Below are positions 7,803-16,921 of a DNA stretch of 64,000 nucleotides, one piece after another. The DNA is from Verrucomicrobiota bacterium (GTDB lineage Bacteria > Verrucomicrobiota > Kiritimatiellia > SS1-B-03-39 > UBA6053): contig JAFIGD010000011.1 in assembly GCA_020831625.1 (NCBI GenBank), forward strand, positions 1-64,000, in the 5' to 3' direction. The position numbers and the translations under genes were made by a program. Position 1 is the stretch's first letter; each line of letters starts with the position of its first letter. Below the pieces are notes generated by a model, which searched no databases, was not told the DNA's origin, and worked only from the letters and a program-made list of their open reading frames with translations.

Positions 7803-8414
7803 ATGAGCCTGCTTGAACTTGAATTGAAGCTGAATCTGCCCCCGGATGTGCAGGAGGCCAAGCTGATTGCGGAGTTGGCGTCGGTTTTCGGGTCGATGCC
7901 CGAACCGGTGCGGTCGGTGTTGGCGGACGCGTATTGGGACACCCGCAATGGCGCGCTGCGGCGGGCGGGATGGAGTCTGCGCCTGCGGGAGGGACGGGGA
8001 CGGCGCAAACTGACTCTGAAGTCGCTGGAAACATTGGAGACGAATCTGGCCGTCCGTGAGGAGGCTCAGGTGAAGCTCCCGAAAAATCTGCCGTTTCCGC
8101 CGCTGCCCGATTTGCCGGGATTCGAGGAGGCGCGTGACCGTTTGGCCGGGGAGAACCTGGAAACGTTTATCACCCTGGAAAAAACGCAGACCGCCTGGGC
8201 GCTTTGTCTTGAAAACGACCTGACAGTTGAAATCACCTTTGACCGGGTGCGGGTGCGCGAACATCCGGAAGTGCCGACGTTTGCGGAACTGGAAGTGGAA
8301 CTGCTTTCGGGCGACCCGGAGGCGTTCCGCGTCCTTGCGCTGTCCCTCGAAAACGCTCTGGGCTATCCCGCTTCCACCGAAAGTAAACTGGCGAGGGTGC
8401 TTCGATTCGTGTGA
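7803..8414 (+). CDS. CYTH domain phosphohydrolase
   Basis: A 203-aa triphosphate tunnel metalloenzyme. The ExExK signature (ELELKL) lies within the first ten residues, followed by the expected alternation of Arg/Lys- and Glu-rich strands (DAYWDTRNGALRRAGWSLRLREGRGRRKLTLK; AELEVELLSG). CYTH enzymes hydrolyse triphosphates, often inorganic triphosphate. No CHAD domain is attached. The frame opens with TTG at 7767, but I prefer the ATG at 7803, which starts right at the domain; a small inverted repeat GACAGGA/TCCTGTC lies just before it. The exact substrate cannot be told. Confidence 0.85.
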   Translation: MSLLELELKLNLPPDVQEAKLIAELASVFGSMPEPVRSVLADAYWDTRNGALRRAGWSLRLREGRGRRKLTLKSLETLETNLAVREEAQVKLPKNLPFPPLPDLPGFEEARDRLAGENLETFITLEKTQTAWALCLENDLTVEITFDRVRVREHPEVPTFAELEVELLSGDPEAFRVLALSLENALGYPASTESKLARVLRFV

Positions 8415-8476
8415 GGCTCACAGACTTCTAACACTTTGTGGATTTTGTTTTTATTGGCATTTGATACTCAGAATGC

Positions 8477-9523
8477 ATGTCAGATCTTTCGATTGTCGGC
8501 GCTGAAATTATGCTGGGTGGAAAACCGATACTTCGCGGAATCGATGTCTCACTTCCGGCCGGGGAGTGTCTGGTGTTGCTGGGAGCGTCGGGCTGCGGGA
8601 AAACGACGTTGTTGAATTTGATTTCAGGGCTTTTGCGTCTGGACCGGGGGACGATCCGGCTGGGGGATTCGGTATTGGATGATCCGGCATCCGGCCGATT
8701 TGTGCCGATGGCGAAGCGGGGCTTCGCGATGGTGTTTCAGGATTTCAGTCTTTGGCCGCACATGACGGTGGGGGAGAATGTGGCCTTTGGTCTGAAGGTG
8801 CGCGGCTTGAACCGGGCCGAGCGTGACGCGGCGGTGCGGGACGCTCTGCGCAAAACGAGGATGCTGGAGATGGCGGACCGGAAACCCGGGTCGCTTTCCG
8901 GCGGTCAGCAGCAACGGGTGGCGATCGCCCGGGCCCTGGCGGTGAGTCCCAAGGTTCTGTTGCTCGACGAACCGCTGAGCGCGCTGGATGCGAAGTTGCG
9001 CGAGGAACTGAAGGCGGAACTCAAGCTGCTTCTGCATGAAAGCGGCCAGACGGCGGTGTATGTGACCCATGATCAGTCGGAGGCCTGTGCGCTGGGGGAT
9101 CAGGTGGCGCTGTTGCGGGAGGGGCGGATTGAGCAGTGCGGTTCTCCGGCGGAGATGTATCACCGGCCCGCCACCCCTTATGCGGCGGATTTTCTGGGGG
9201 CGGCCAATGTGTTGGGCCTTTCCACGTTTGAGGGGCGCAGGATGGTGGAGGGGCTGGGTGAACTGTCGGGGGAAAGATTCCCGGAGTCGGGGGCGTGTTT
9301 TCTCCGCCGGGAGGCGCTTTTGTTTGTCCGGGCGTCGGAGGGGGCGTCGGAGGGGGCGTCGATGGGAATTTGCCGGGTGAATCAGTTTTTAGGCGCGCAC
9401 TATCTGGCGAAAGTGGAGGCCGGGGACGGGAAAATCCTCTACGGCCTGGGCACGGCGGATGTGAAAGAGGGGGATGCGGTGCGGGCGGTGTATGATGCGG
9501 CGGACCTTGGGGTTTTCGGCTGA
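8477..9523 (+). CDS. ABC transporter ATP-binding protein (ferric iron/polyamine type)
   Basis: A 348-aa ATPase with Walker A GASGCGKTT (36-44), Q-loop at Gln88, signature LSGGQQQ (140-146), Walker B VLLLDEP (160-166) and switch His198. The region after about 240 is a short TOBE-like domain typical of importers of the FbpC, PotA and CysA group. Inside it a 12-bp unit is repeated, encoding GASEGASEGAS. The last bases overlap the start of the binding-protein gene (ATG at 9523), so translation is coupled. The substrate is not certain: Fe(III) fits the fused permease, but polyamine, thiamine or phosphonate importers look alike. Confidence 0.93.
   Translation: MSDLSIVGAEIMLGGKPILRGIDVSLPAGECLVLLGASGCGKTTLLNLISGLLRLDRGTIRLGDSVLDDPASGRFVPMAKRGFAMVFQDFSLWPHMTVGENVAFGLKVRGLNRAERDAAVRDALRKTRMLEMADRKPGSLSGGQQQRVAIARALAVSPKVLLLDEPLSALDAKLREELKAELKLLLHESGQTAVYVTHDQSEACALGDQVALLREGRIEQCGSPAEMYHRPATPYAADFLGAANVLGLSTFEGRRMVEGLGELSGERFPESGACFLRREALLFVRASEGASEGASMGICRVNQFLGAHYLAKVEAGDGKILYGLGTADVKEGDAVRAVYDAADLGVFG
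9331..9362 (+). repeat. 12-bp in-frame tandem repeat in the TOBE region
   Basis: Just over two and a half copies of GGGCGTCGGAGG encode Ala-Ser-Glu-Gly repeats. The unit is a multiple of three, so copy-number change would keep the frame. Confidence 0.7.
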
Positions 9524-10518
9524 TGCGCGCCGGATATCTTTTGCTGGTTGTGGTCCTGTGGGGCTGCGCGGATTCCGGGCGGGAGCGGTCGGACCGGCTG
9601 GTGGTGTATTCCGCCGGGCCGCGGGGACTGGCGGAGAAAATTTGCGCCGCGTTCACGGCGGAAACGGGCATTGAGGTGGATTTGTTTCAGGCCACGACGG
9701 GTCAGTTGATGGCGCGCCTGGAGGCGGAGCGCTACCGGCCCCGCGCGGATGTGGTGCTGTTTGCGAGCGAGGTCGCCGCCGCCGCGCTGAAATCTGAAAA
9801 CCGCTTGCGGCGTTTTGTGCCGGACTCCCCGGGTCCTTTGCGGGAAGACTGGTCGGATCCGGATGGATTTTACCACGCGAGCGCGGCGGCGCTGGTGGGC
9901 GTGGCGGTCCCGGGGGATCTGGAGACGGTGCCGGAAACCTGGGCGGAATGGCTGTCGGTTCCCGACGGGCTGCTGCTGACAATGCCCTCGCCCTCGCGCT
10001 CGGGTGCGGCGGGGGATTTCCTGGTGGCGTATACGGTGAATGTTCCGGAGGCGATGGATCAGTTTCACCGGGCCCGCGCGCGGGGGCTGGAGTTCGCGGC
10101 GGCCAACAGTCAGGCGATCAGCAGTCTGAACATGGGGGCGGCGCACGGGATTCTGGGCGCGGTGGATTATCTGATTTACCGTCAGATTGAGAACGGGGAA
10201 CCCTTGCGCATGGTGTTTCCCGCGGACGGGGCGGTGTTGGTGACCCGGCCGATCGCGATTTTGAGCGATGCGGCGAATCCGGAGGGCGCGGAGCGTTTTG
10301 TGACCTATTATTTCGGTGATTTCGCGCAGCGTGCGGCCGCGGCCGCACATCTGCTGCCGGGGCGGACGGATATCGCTCCGAGCCCGGTTCGCGATCCCGA
10401 ACCGGAGAACCTCCTGCGGGCCGATCCTGAAACGGCTCTGCGGCTGCAATCCTCCATCCTCCGCAATTTCCAGGTCCGGATTGAGCGCGCGGTGATCCCC
10501 CGGGAGGCGGGCCGGTGA
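9523..10518 (+). CDS. ABC transporter substrate-binding lipoprotein
   Basis: A 331-aa periplasmic binding protein. The N-terminus has a lipobox (VVLWGC, Cys18), so it should be lipid-anchored. The pattern LVVYSAGPRGLAEKICAAFTAETGIEVDLFQATTGQLMARLEAE is characteristic of the FbpA/FutA-type family (ligands: ferric iron, 2-aminoethylphosphonate, others). The iron-binding Tyr pair of FbpA is not clearly present; there is one TYY near residue 263. It overlaps the ATPase gene at its start and the permease gene at its end. Confidence 0.9.
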   Translation: MRAGYLLLVVVLWGCADSGRERSDRLVVYSAGPRGLAEKICAAFTAETGIEVDLFQATTGQLMARLEAERYRPRADVVLFASEVAAAALKSENRLRRFVPDSPGPLREDWSDPDGFYHASAAALVGVAVPGDLETVPETWAEWLSVPDGLLLTMPSPSRSGAAGDFLVAYTVNVPEAMDQFHRARARGLEFAAANSQAISSLNMGAAHGILGAVDYLIYRQIENGEPLRMVFPADGAVLVTRPIAILSDAANPEGAERFVTYYFGDFAQRAAAAAHLLPGRTDIAPSPVRDPEPENLLRADPETALRLQSSILRNFQVRIERAVIPREAGR

Positions 10519-12188
10519 GAAGGCTTCGCGCGTCCCCCGCGGCATTTGCTGCGATTTGTTTCCTGGGGTTGGCGGCCGGCTATCCGCTGGGGTTGCTGCT
10601 GATGCAGTCGGTGTTTCCCCGTTTTCTTGGCGGCGACTGGTCTGATGCTTTTGGCCCGTATCGCGCCATGGGACAGGCGGAGGACCTTCCGGCGCTGCTG
10701 CGGAACTCTCTGGCCTGGGCGGGCGCAACCACGGTGACCGCCTGGGGGCTCGGACTGCCCTGCGGGTTTATACTGGCCCGTACCCGACTGCCCGCCAAAG
10801 GTTTCGCGCGGCTGACGCTGCTGGCGCCGATCATGACCCCGCCCTATATCGCGGCGCTGTCGTATATCCTGATTTTTCAGCCGGGCGGATTTGCGGACCG
10901 GCTTTTCGGGTTGCCGGAAGAGATCCGGGGTTTCTTTTTTTCGTTTTACGGCGTGACCGCGGTGATGGCGCTGTCGTCGTTCGGGTACGTCGCCCTTGCG
11001 GTGGAGACCGGCCTGCGCGCGGTTCCACCCCGATTGGAGGACGCGGCCCGCCAGTTGGGCGCCTCGCGGGTCCGGGTGTTCGCGGCGGTGCTGTTTCCGC
11101 TCCTGCTCCCGGCGCTGCTGAACGCCGGGGTGCTGGTGTTTCTGGACGCGCTGTCCAATTTCGGGGTTCCGGCGGTGCTGGGCAGCCGCTCGAATCTCCC
11201 GCTGCTCCCGGCGGAAATCTATCACCTCATCACCAGTTGGCCGATGAATTTTCCGCTGGCCACAGCGTTGTCGGGTCTGCTGTGTGTTTTCGCTCTGATT
11301 TCGGTGTTCACCACGCGCTGGCTGACCCGTCACGCGCACGGCAAAGGACAGCGCGCGTTCCTGGCGAGGGAGACGTCCCTGCGTCCCTGGCAGGCCGGTC
11401 TGGCCTGGTTGTGGCTCGGAGGTCTGTTCGGCGTGAGCACGTTGCTTCCCTACGCGGCGATGATCGGCATGAGCCTGATCGAGCGCTGGGAGGCGGGGAG
11501 TCCGGTATGGACGGCGGCGCACTACGCCACGATTTTTTCAGAGGGATCGCCGGGGCGAGCGGCGCTGTTCACCAGTTTGCGTCTCAGTCTCGGGGCGGCG
11601 ACGCTGTGCGCGCTGGTGGGTGGCGGGATCGCCTACACCGCCGCCCGCGCCCGGGGAAGTGTGCGGGCCGTGATTGATCTCCTGGCGGTTTTGCCCCGGG
11701 TGTTGCCCAAAATCGTGATGGCGGTGGGGCTGATTCTGGCGTGGAACGCGCCCTGGATTCGCCTGGAACTTTACGGGACCGTCTGGATGCTGCTCCTGGC
11801 GTATGTGGTGATTTATATCACTGACGCACTGAATTTCGGCGCGTCCGCCATGTCCCGGATCAACGCCAATCTCGAAACCGCCGCTGAACAGCTCGGGGCG
11901 GGGCGGGTCCGGGTGTTTTGCGAAATCGTTCTGCCCCATCTGGCTCCCGCCCTGGCGGCGGCCTGGTTGACCACGTTCATTGTCTGCATGAGAGAACTGG
12001 TGGCCTCGCTGCTTTTGCTGCCGCCGGGGGTGGACACGACCGCGACCTTTGTGTTTAATCAGTTCGAGCAGGGCGATATCGCCGCCGCGATGGCGATGGC
12101 CGCGGTCACGATCGGATTCACCACCGCGGTTCTGCTGCTGTTTCAATTTTTTCAATTCCGGCATCGAAAACCCAAAATGAGTTCCTGA
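10515..12188 (+). CDS. ABC transporter permease, two fused membrane domains
   Basis: A 557-aa inner-membrane protein with about twelve hydrophobic segments in two similar halves. Each half has the EAA loop of importers: EDAARQLGASRVRVFAAVLFPLL (about 175-197) and ETAAEQLGAGRVRVFCEIVLPHL (about 455-477). This duplicated layout is the FbpB/HitB ferric-iron type. It starts 4 bp inside the end of the binding-protein gene and ends 3 bp before the beta-propeller gene. Together these genes make a complete importer. Confidence 0.93.
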   Translation: MRRLRASPAAFAAICFLGLAAGYPLGLLLMQSVFPRFLGGDWSDAFGPYRAMGQAEDLPALLRNSLAWAGATTVTAWGLGLPCGFILARTRLPAKGFARLTLLAPIMTPPYIAALSYILIFQPGGFADRLFGLPEEIRGFFFSFYGVTAVMALSSFGYVALAVETGLRAVPPRLEDAARQLGASRVRVFAAVLFPLLLPALLNAGVLVFLDALSNFGVPAVLGSRSNLPLLPAEIYHLITSWPMNFPLATALSGLLCVFALISVFTTRWLTRHAHGKGQRAFLARETSLRPWQAGLAWLWLGGLFGVSTLLPYAAMIGMSLIERWEAGSPVWTAAHYATIFSEGSPGRAALFTSLRLSLGAATLCALVGGGIAYTAARARGSVRAVIDLLAVLPRVLPKIVMAVGLILAWNAPWIRLELYGTVWMLLLAYVVIYITDALNFGASAMSRINANLETAAEQLGAGRVRVFCEIVLPHLAPALAAAWLTTFIVCMRELVASLLLLPPGVDTTATFVFNQFEQGDIAAAMAMAAVTIGFTTAVLLLFQFFQFRHRKPKMSS

Positions 12189-12190
12189 TC

Positions 12191-13486
12191 ATGCATGCTC
12201 TGTTTCAAAAAATTCCGACCGTTTGTTTCTTCGTGTTGATGTCTTTGGCGCATACAGACACCACTCTGTACTATGCGTTTCAAACCGACGCCGGCGGCGG
12301 AATCGCGCGGTTGCGCGCCGATCCCGTCAGCGGGGAGCTTTTGGAGCATGAGCGGCTGTTTGTGGACGCCCGCGCGGGTGCGATTAAAAAAGTGACGGTG
12401 AGCGGGAGCGGCCGGTATTTGGCCGCGAATATGGAGGAGGTCCGCCACAAAAACAATATGGCGGTGATGGATCTGGACACCGGTGAGGTGCGTTTTTTTG
12501 ATTTCCGCCGCGAAGTGGATCATGTGCAGTTTTTCGGAGAGAACCTGTACATCGGCACCACGGCGGGGGGGCTGTTCCGGTTGAATCCAGAGGCCGGGAC
12601 CTTTGAGGCGCACTGGGATTTTCGTGAGATTCTGGATCCCAGCGGGCGTCGGCCGGAAAATTTCTTTTTGGATGAGGAGGGCAATATTTTTTGGGTGAGT
12701 TTCCAGAAGGACAGCGACAGCCATAATCACCGCGGCAGCCGGATTGTGGGGATTGATTTGCACACGGATACTGTGATTTCGGATCTGCAGTTGCCCCGTG
12801 ACCGGCCGGAGCTGCATTACGATCCGGAGGTTCGGGGACGCGAGGCGGGTCCGTCCCCGGAGGTGCTGCACGTGTCGTCTGAACACAACCTGCTTTGGGT
12901 CACGCTGGATTTGTACGGGGGGATCGGGTTCGCGGATCTGGATGCGGCACGGCAGGGGGAACTGAAAAACTGGACGGTGCTTTCGACCGCGCCGGACGAA
13001 TCCTGGGGCACGGCGTTCCCGGACCGGGTGGGGCGGTTTCAGTTTATGAACCGGGAACTGCTGGCGGTCGCGAACGCCTCCGATCCGGGAGGCCTGGTGA
13101 TTTTTGATGTGGAAAGCCGGCGCATCGTGCAGCGGCTTGATGTGCCGGGCGGTCTCTCGACGCTTCATTTTCTTCCGGTCGTGAACCGGGTGGTTAGCGG
13201 CACCCCGGGAAAAATCAAGGCCCGGGGGCCGGACCGCCTGCTCAACGAATCCACTCCCCGGCCCTTATGGGCGCAGTTGATTTGGCGTGGCAGCGCGTTT
13301 GAGGCGGAGGTCCGTCCCATGGAGACGCTGATCCATCGGGTCGCGCCGTTGTCCGCGTCCGACAGTCCGCTGGTGTATCTCAATGTGGGGGATGACGCGG
13401 AGGTGTGGTGGGTGATTCATCCCGAAGAAACCGAGCCGCGTCAGCGGATTCCGGCGTTCGGGCGTGTGCAGCGGACGTCGCGGTGA
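12191..13486 (+). CDS. Secreted beta-propeller protein of the ABC operon
   Basis: A 431-aa protein with a probable signal peptide (FVLMSLAHT), then repeated beta-blade patterns: GSGRYLAANM, NLYIGTTAGGLFRLNPEAGT, NIFWVSFQKDSDSHNHRG, HNLLWVTLDLYGGIGFADLD and RELLAVANASDPGGLVIFDVESRRIVQ. It resembles YncE or lactonase-like seven-bladed propellers, but I cannot name a family. It begins 3 bp after the permease stop, so it is almost surely part of the importer operon. A periplasmic role in ligand capture or sensing is an inference. The His-rich loop DSHNHRG could bind metal. Confidence 0.7.
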   Translation: MHALFQKIPTVCFFVLMSLAHTDTTLYYAFQTDAGGGIARLRADPVSGELLEHERLFVDARAGAIKKVTVSGSGRYLAANMEEVRHKNNMAVMDLDTGEVRFFDFRREVDHVQFFGENLYIGTTAGGLFRLNPEAGTFEAHWDFREILDPSGRRPENFFLDEEGNIFWVSFQKDSDSHNHRGSRIVGIDLHTDTVISDLQLPRDRPELHYDPEVRGREAGPSPEVLHVSSEHNLLWVTLDLYGGIGFADLDAARQGELKNWTVLSTAPDESWGTAFPDRVGRFQFMNRELLAVANASDPGGLVIFDVESRRIVQRLDVPGGLSTLHFLPVVNRVVSGTPGKIKARGPDRLLNESTPRPLWAQLIWRGSAFEAEVRPMETLIHRVAPLSASDSPLVYLNVGDDAEVWWVIHPEETEPRQRIPAFGRVQRTSR

Positions 13487-13514
13487 CGTTTGAGGGGGGA
13501 TGGAAGCATGGTGG

Positions 13515-13540
13515 GCGGCAGGAATGCCGCTCCTCCATGG
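13515..13540. repeat. REP-like hairpin, single copy
   Basis: GCGGCA-GGAA-TGCCGC followed by TCCTCCATGG. It matches the element at 7711-7736 with a paired stem change (T-A to A-T). It lies between the convergent propeller and nhaA genes. Confidence 0.6.
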
Positions 13541-13542
13541 GG

Positions 13543-14859
13543 TTAGCCTTCATTCTCTGAAACGGCGGGCGCGAGGGCGCGGTAGGTGAGGGGGGCACCG
13601 ATGAGCATGGCGGTGATGGAGGCGGTGAGGATGCCGAGTTTGGCCTCCTGGAGGGTGGTGGACCCTTCGGGGAAGGCGAGCACGGAAATAAAGAGGGACA
13701 TGGTGAAGCCGAGGCCGGCGAGGAAGCCGACGCCGATCATGCTTTTCCAGTTCACGCCGTCGGGCAGGCTGGCCCAGCCGCGTTTGACCGCCCAGGTGCT
13801 GATGAAGAGGATGCCGAGCGGTTTGCCGAGCACGAGGCCGAAGAAGATTCCGATCACATGCGGTTTCAGGAACAGGCCGGGCCCGAAGTGGGTCGGCAGG
13901 TGGACGCCGGCGTTGAAAAAGGCGAAGAGGGGGACGATCAGAAAAACAACCCAGGGGTGAAGTTTGTGTTCGAAGCGGTGCAGCGGACTTTCGCTTTTGC
14001 GGATGATGCGCTCGAGCGCCTCGAGGTGGTGCTCTTTGATTTCGAAATCCCCGTCCAGAAAACTCATGCGGAACTGGTGATTGAGTTCGTCGAGTTCGTA
14101 GGTTTGTCGGATGGGGATGGTGAACGCCATGAGGACGCCGGCGATGGTGGAATGAATGCCGGATTCGAGGATGAAATACCAACAGGCGACCGCGAGCACA
14201 GTGAAAATCCATCCGTTGACGCCGCCCTTTTTGGCATAAATATAACTGACAAAGACAAAGGTCAGTGACATCAGCAGAGCCATGAAGTGGAAGTTTTCGG
14301 TGTAAAAGAGGGCGATCACGACGATGGCTCCGAGATCGTCCACAATCGCGAGGCCGGTGAGAAAGACTTTGAGCGCGGTGGGCACCCGGTTGCCGAGCAC
14401 GCTTAGAACGCCGATGACGAAGGCGATGTCCGTGGCCATGGGGATGCCCCAGCCGCGGGCGGAGTCGGGTGAGATGATGTTAAACAGGGTGTAGATCAGC
14501 GCGGGGGCGATCATGCCGCCGGCGGCGGCGAAAACCGCCAGCGAGGCTTTTCGGGGATCGGAGAGTTCGCCGACCAGGACCTCGCGTTTGATTTCAAGTC
14601 CGACGAGGAAGAAGAACAGGACCATGAGGCCCTCGTTGACCCAGTGGCTGAAGTCGAGGTCCAGTTCCCAGGGGCCGATTTGCAGGCTGGCATGAAGATG
14701 GGAGAAATGGTCATACGCCTCCCAGGTTGGACCGTTGGCCAGAATAAAGGCGATAATGGACACGATCAGCAGGATTGCGCCGCCGGCGGTCTGACTATGC
14801 AGAAAGGAGGCGAAGGCGCTGTCTTGGTGGGATTCTTTTCGGATCAGATCTTTCATCAT
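13543..14859 (-). CDS. nhaA: Na+/H+ antiporter NhaA
   Basis: A 438-aa inner-membrane antiporter that expels Na+ in exchange for protons, supporting pH and salt homeostasis. The ion-binding aspartates are in place: ATDIAF (Asp144) and AIVDDLGAIVVIALFYT (Asp174, Asp175), matching Asp133, Asp163 and Asp164 of the E. coli protein. It also has the typical VNEGLMVLFFFLVGLEIKRE segment. It is somewhat longer than the 388-aa E. coli protein because of a charged loop at about 255-290. The gene stands alone and converges on the ABC operon. Confidence 0.96.
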   Translation of the reverse strand: MMKDLIRKESHQDSAFASFLHSQTAGGAILLIVSIIAFILANGPTWEAYDHFSHLHASLQIGPWELDLDFSHWVNEGLMVLFFFLVGLEIKREVLVGELSDPRKASLAVFAAAGGMIAPALIYTLFNIISPDSARGWGIPMATDIAFVIGVLSVLGNRVPTALKVFLTGLAIVDDLGAIVVIALFYTENFHFMALLMSLTFVFVSYIYAKKGGVNGWIFTVLAVACWYFILESGIHSTIAGVLMAFTIPIRQTYELDELNHQFRMSFLDGDFEIKEHHLEALERIIRKSESPLHRFEHKLHPWVVFLIVPLFAFFNAGVHLPTHFGPGLFLKPHVIGIFFGLVLGKPLGILFISTWAVKRGWASLPDGVNWKSMIGVGFLAGLGFTMSLFISVLAFPEGSTTLQEAKLGILTASITAMLIGAPLTYRALAPAVSENEG

Positions 14860-15102
14860 AGTGGTGTAGATGTGTCCTATGAAGTATCAGTGGTCAAGAA
14901 GGATTTGCCTAAGACTTGTCTGAGATGGATTATGACGGGGCGTGGTTTGATGTTGTGATGGAAACGGGCTGTGTAGAGTCGGGATCTTGACCCTGAATTC
15001 GTTTCATCACAATCCTAACCGCAATTCTTTCACCTGAAAAATGGGGAAGATCATGCAGGATCACGGCTTGACCATTCCGCTTTCAGAAGTCAAGGAGGCT
15101 AT

Positions 15103-15846
15103 ATGCCAGAAATCTATATTGTGAATGCGGTGGTGGATGCGGTGGTCGGCGGGGGAAGTCCTGGACAGCGTGTGCTCGATTTGAGTTGCGGGGAGGGGGA
15201 TGTGATCGCGGCGTTGATTGAAAAAGGCTTTGAGGCGGAGGGCACGCACTTTAAGGAGGATGATTATATTCTCCGGAATCCGAATCCGGTGCTGCGGACG
15301 GCCCGGATTCATACAGGTGTGGATCTGGGCGGTCCTTTGCCGTTTGAAGACGCTTCGTTTGACGCGGTGCTGGCCACGGAGGTGATTGAGCATCTTGCGG
15401 ATCATCCGGTGTTTCTGCGGGAGGCGGGCCGGATTTTAAAACCCGGTGGACGGCTGGTGCTCAGCACACCGAATGTGCACCGGTTGAAGTCCAGGCTGAC
15501 TTTTTTCTGGACGGGGCGGCATGATCTGCTGGGTGGTCGGCTCGGGTGGGACACCCCGCCGGAGGATTTATATTCGACGCACCATCATCCGGTGGATTTT
15601 TCGATTCTGCACGCCATGCTGTTTCACAACCGTTTGCGTATAAACGCCCTGCGGATTACAAAAATAAATCCTGTTTCGGTGCTGTTGTTTCCGCTGTCAC
15701 CTCTGATCCACCTCTTTTCTCTGCTGAGCACGCGCCGGGTGGTTCGGGATCACCGGGAGGGGGGCATGGATCTCCGACGGTGGCTTCGGCACCCGGCACT
15801 GCTGCTGAGTGATCAGTTGCTGGTGGTGGCCGGGAAGGAGGCGTAA
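15103..15846 (+). CDS. SAM-dependent methyltransferase
   Basis: A 247-aa class I methyltransferase. Motif I is VLDLSCGEGDVIAAL (about 24-38), with later motifs FDAVLATEVIEHL and GGRLVLSTPNVHRL typical of the Methyltransf_11 group. The C-terminal half (about 150-247) carries hydrophobic helices suggesting membrane association. This pattern is common in enzymes acting on lipids, quinones or cell-envelope sugars, but the substrate cannot be told. The AAGGAGG site 7 bp before the ATG is near ideal. It converges with coaD. Confidence 0.85.
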   Translation: MPEIYIVNAVVDAVVGGGSPGQRVLDLSCGEGDVIAALIEKGFEAEGTHFKEDDYILRNPNPVLRTARIHTGVDLGGPLPFEDASFDAVLATEVIEHLADHPVFLREAGRILKPGGRLVLSTPNVHRLKSRLTFFWTGRHDLLGGRLGWDTPPEDLYSTHHHPVDFSILHAMLFHNRLRINALRITKINPVSVLLFPLSPLIHLFSLLSTRRVVRDHREGGMDLRRWLRHPALLLSDQLLVVAGKEA

Positions 15847-15852
15847 CTCTTT

Positions 15853-16377
15853 TCAACCGCCGGCTGCGGAACGGCGGGGGGTGTCGCGGGTTTCCTGGCG
15901 GGACTGGATTTTCGCGAGCAGCGCCTCGTGGGTTTTTGGGGTGACATAGCGGCGGATGTCGCCGTCCAGGGCCGCGATTTCGCGGACGCGGGAGGAGGAG
16001 ACATAGCTGTATTCCTCGGCGGGCATGAGGAAAAGGGTTTCGATGTCGGGGGCGAGTTTCCGGTTGATGAGCGCCATTTGCATCTCATATTCAAAATCGG
16101 AGAAGGCGCGCACCCCGCGGACAAGGACCGGGGCTCCGACCTTTTTCGCAAAATCAACCAGAAGGCCTTCAAAGGGCTGGACCCGGACGTTGGGGATGTC
16201 TTTGAAGGCGTCCTCGACGAGTTCGATGCGTTCTTCGATGCTGAACCAGACGTTTTTGGGGGTGCTGCGGGCCACGGCGACGATCAGGGTGTCGCACAGA
16301 GGCGCGGCCCGGGTGACCATGTCGATATGGCCACGGGTGACGGGGTCGAAGGTGCCGGGGTAGACTGCGGTTTTCAT
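15853..16377 (-). CDS. coaD: Phosphopantetheine adenylyltransferase
   Basis: A 174-aa enzyme of coenzyme A synthesis transferring AMP from ATP to 4'-phosphopantetheine. It shows the nucleotidyltransferase motif YPGTFDPVTRGHIDMV at residues 6-21 (T/HxGH type) and the ISSTxxR-like SSSRVREIA. Its last 15 residues form a basic tail beyond the usual end. The start overlaps the def stop by 4 bp, forming a def-coaD pair. Confidence 0.96.
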   Translation of the reverse strand: MKTAVYPGTFDPVTRGHIDMVTRAAPLCDTLIVAVARSTPKNVWFSIEERIELVEDAFKDIPNVRVQPFEGLLVDFAKKVGAPVLVRGVRAFSDFEYEMQMALINRKLAPDIETLFLMPAEEYSYVSSSRVREIAALDGDIRRYVTPKTHEALLAKIQSRQETRDTPRRSAAGG

Positions 16378-16919
16378 GCGCTGTATTGTTCCTTGAGTTT
16401 GCGGAGTTTGCCTTTGATGGCGAGGCGCTTGACCTGGCTGAGGTGATCAAGAAAGAGGACGCCGTCGAGGTGGTCGTTTTCGTGCAGGGCGCAGCGCGCG
16501 GCCAGGAAGGAAAGGTTCAGGGTGAGCGGTTTGCCGTCCAGGTCCTGATAATCGAGGGTCAGCGACAGGGGGCGGGACACGTTTCCGCGAATGTCGGGAA
16601 TGCTGAGGCAGCCCTCCTCCATCACTTCGGTCTTGGGCGCAAGATTCCGGATTTGGGGGTTGATGACCACCAGCGGTCCGTTCAGAAAAGGATTGGCGCG
16701 GTTGCCTTCATCGTCCTGATCCATGTCCGGGGGAATCTCCATGACAAATATGCGCAGGGATTGGCCGATTTGGGGTCCGGCGAGTCCAATGCCGCTCTCG
16801 GCGTGCATGGTGTCGATCATGTCGTCCGCAAGTTTCCGCAGGTTGTCATCGAAAATGGTGACGGGTTCTGCGGGTTTGCGGAGGACGGGCTGGCCGTAGT
16901 AGGAGAGGGGGAGGATCAT
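16374..16919 (-). CDS. def: Peptide deformylase
   Basis: A 181-aa metalloenzyme that removes formyl groups from new proteins. All three motifs are present: GIGLAGPQ (43-50), EEGCLS with metal-binding Cys104, and HENDH with His146, Glu147 and His150. In motif 1 a Gly replaces the usual second Ala. A heptamer array begins at 16922, directly upstream of the start codon. The leader is therefore pyrimidine-rich on the coding strand and has no Shine-Dalgarno-like sequence, which is odd for a housekeeping gene. coaD follows with a 4-bp overlap. Confidence 0.96.
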   Translation of the reverse strand: MILPLSYYGQPVLRKPAEPVTIFDDNLRKLADDMIDTMHAESGIGLAGPQIGQSLRIFVMEIPPDMDQDDEGNRANPFLNGPLVVINPQIRNLAPKTEVMEEGCLSIPDIRGNVSRPLSLTLDYQDLDGKPLTLNLSFLAARCALHENDHLDGVLFLDHLSQVKRLAIKGKLRKLKEQYSA

Positions 16920-16921
16920 GG

